Below, in pieces: positions 4,813 through 5,288 of a stretch of 5,288 nucleotides of DNA. Both the position numbers and the translations under genes were made by a program. The DNA lies in assembly GCA_946481475.1 (NCBI GenBank), contig CAMLOB010000338.1:1-5288 (forward strand). Direction: 5' to 3'. The notes under the pieces were generated by a model. It searched no databases. It had not been told where the DNA came from and saw only the letters and a list, made by a program, of their open reading frames with translations. The first letter of the stretch is position 1. Each line of letters starts with the position of its first letter. This DNA is from an uncultured Chlorobiota bacterium (lineage in GTDB: Bacteria; Bacteroidota; Kapaibacteriia; OLB7).

Positions 4813-5288
4813 CTATTCAACCCCGAGCCGATCAATCAGGAACGCATACTCGAAGGCTTTCTCCTTCAGGTAGTCGTAGCGTCCGGAGGCACCGCCGTGG
4901 CCGGCTCCCATGTTCGTTTTCAGCAGGAGCGTGTTGGCATCGGTCTTCATCACCCGCAGCTTTGCGGTCCACTTGGCCGGTTCCCAGTACTGCACGCGGG
5001 GGTCGTGCAATCCCGCAATCACCAGCAGATGAGGATACTCCTTCGCCTCGACGTTGTCGTAGGGAGAATAGGAGAGCATATAGTCGAAGAACTCCTTCTC
5101 GTTCGGGTCTCCCCACTCCTCATACTCGCCGATCGTCAGCGGCAACGTCGTGTCCAGCATGGTGTTGACCAGCGACAGAAGATGATGACCGGACTTGTAG
5201 ATCAGCCCGGCATATTCGCGCTGGCGCTCGTCGCTGAACGGGCCGAACAGCTCGCGATTGAGGATGTCGGAAAAGCCGATGATCGCGT
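4813..5288 (-). CDS. ptrB: Oligopeptidase B C-terminus joined in frame to a histidine-kinase segment (partial, chimeric)
   Basis: The frame is open from the right edge to TAG 4815-4813. From about 5169 down it is the end of oligopeptidase B, a serine peptidase (family S9A) that cuts after Arg/Lys. Key blocks are MLDTTLPLTIGEYEEWGDPN, YSPYDNV, PHLLVIAGLHDPRVQYWEPA and GAGHGG. The catalytic Asp (in HDPRV) and His (in GHGG) lie 35 residues apart, the spacing of known oligopeptidase B. The nucleophile Ser and the propeller domain should lie upstream, but that sequence is replaced by a HisKA domain (5161-5288). The protein as written cannot be an active peptidase. The original gene would be the first of three tandem minus-strand genes, 72 bases before the lipoprotein start. 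An ATG at 5160 lies inside the conserved block and is not a real start. Confidence 0.85.
   Translation of the reverse strand, partial: AIIGFSDILNRELFGPFSDERQREYAGLIYKSGHHLLSLVNTMLDTTLPLTIGEYEEWGDPNEKEFFDYMLSYSPYDNVEAKEYPHLLVIAGLHDPRVQYWEPAKWTAKLRVMKTDANTLLLKTNMGAGHGGASGRYDYLKEKAFEYAFLIDRLGVE
5152..5169. other. Chimera junction: shared VNTMLD-coding stretch
   Basis: The minus strand GTCAACACCATGCTGGAC encodes VNTMLD. That sextet fits the end of HisKA helix 2 (LLxLVNxMLD) and also the oligopeptidase B motif before PLTxGEYEEWG (VDVVNTMLD). The switch between families happens within these 18 bases. Confidence 0.65.
5161..5288 (-). other. Histidine-kinase HisKA fragment at the right edge
   Basis: Continuing the same frame to the edge gives AIIGFSDILNRELFGPF, SDERQREYAGLIYKSG and HHLLSLVNTMLD. 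This is the helix pair of a HisKA dimerisation domain, of the type common in alphaproteobacterial sensor kinases (LNAIIGFSE...ELFGPLGDxRYxEYAxDIHxSGxHLLxLINDILD). The phosphoacceptor His would lie just beyond the window. It has no counterpart in oligopeptidase B. Recognition is from memory of the family. Confidence 0.8.

Noticed and set aside
4813..5160. A self-contained 115-residue protein starting at ATG 5160
   Set aside because: The Met is an internal residue of the conserved oligopeptidase B block VNTMLD, and the frame is open upstream to the edge.
4813..5288. A new kinase-peptidase fusion system
   Set aside because: The join cuts both domains at a shared short motif and removes the catalytic Ser, so a chimeric assembly is the better reading. 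It is kept only as a finding to test.
1..5288. CRISPR array, tRNA, rRNA, transposase or attachment site
   Set aside because: I saw no regularly spaced repeat set, no tRNA-like TPsiC/acceptor pattern, no rRNA-like stretch and no transposase motif.

Overview
The window looks like a short environmental contig from a Gram-negative bacterium, probably of the Bacteroidota / Rhodothermota / Chlorobiota group. The evidence is a Bacteroidota-style promoter (TTG-N20-TACCTTTG), weak or absent Shine-Dalgarno sites at several starts, HemH and HutG sequences of the type seen in that group, and a lipoprotein. This placement is inference. From about 775 to 5170 the DNA is GC-rich; the first ~770 bases are clearly more AT-rich.

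Layout, left to right. (1) 1-524, minus: N-terminal part of an exported protein of unknown function, cut by the left edge, with its own promoter (591-621) and a perfect hairpin (560-584) at the predicted start of the transcript. (2) 767-2002, minus: ferrochelatase (hemH) with catalytic His and Glu in place and an unusual cysteine-bearing tail. (3) 2003-2501: a 499-base divergent gap without an intact gene, but with a strong minus-strand terminator (2071-2104) that has no intact gene in front of it, and a coding-like relict ending just before it. (4) 2502-3491, plus: formimidoylglutamase (hutG) with all six metal ligands. (5) Three minus-strand genes in tandem: a partial protein carrying the C-terminus of oligopeptidase B (4813-5288), a lipoprotein broken by a one-base frameshift (4740 to 4175), and a DUF6886-like protein (4092 to 3526). 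Copies of a CGCAAAG-type dispersed repeat fill the leaders of the last two genes.

The most notable points are at the right end and in the lipoprotein. The reading frame entering from the right edge begins as a histidine-kinase HisKA domain and becomes the C-terminal catalytic segment of oligopeptidase B, exactly at a short stretch (VNTMLD) that both families can share. This is most simply an assembly chimera, less likely a real recombinant. The lipoprotein frame ends early at 4282, but a -1 shift at a run of six G restores a convincing tail to 4175.

The genes do not form one pathway: heme synthesis, histidine breakdown, peptide hydrolysis and envelope proteins sit side by side. I found no CRISPR array, tRNA, rRNA, transposase or clear new multi-gene system.
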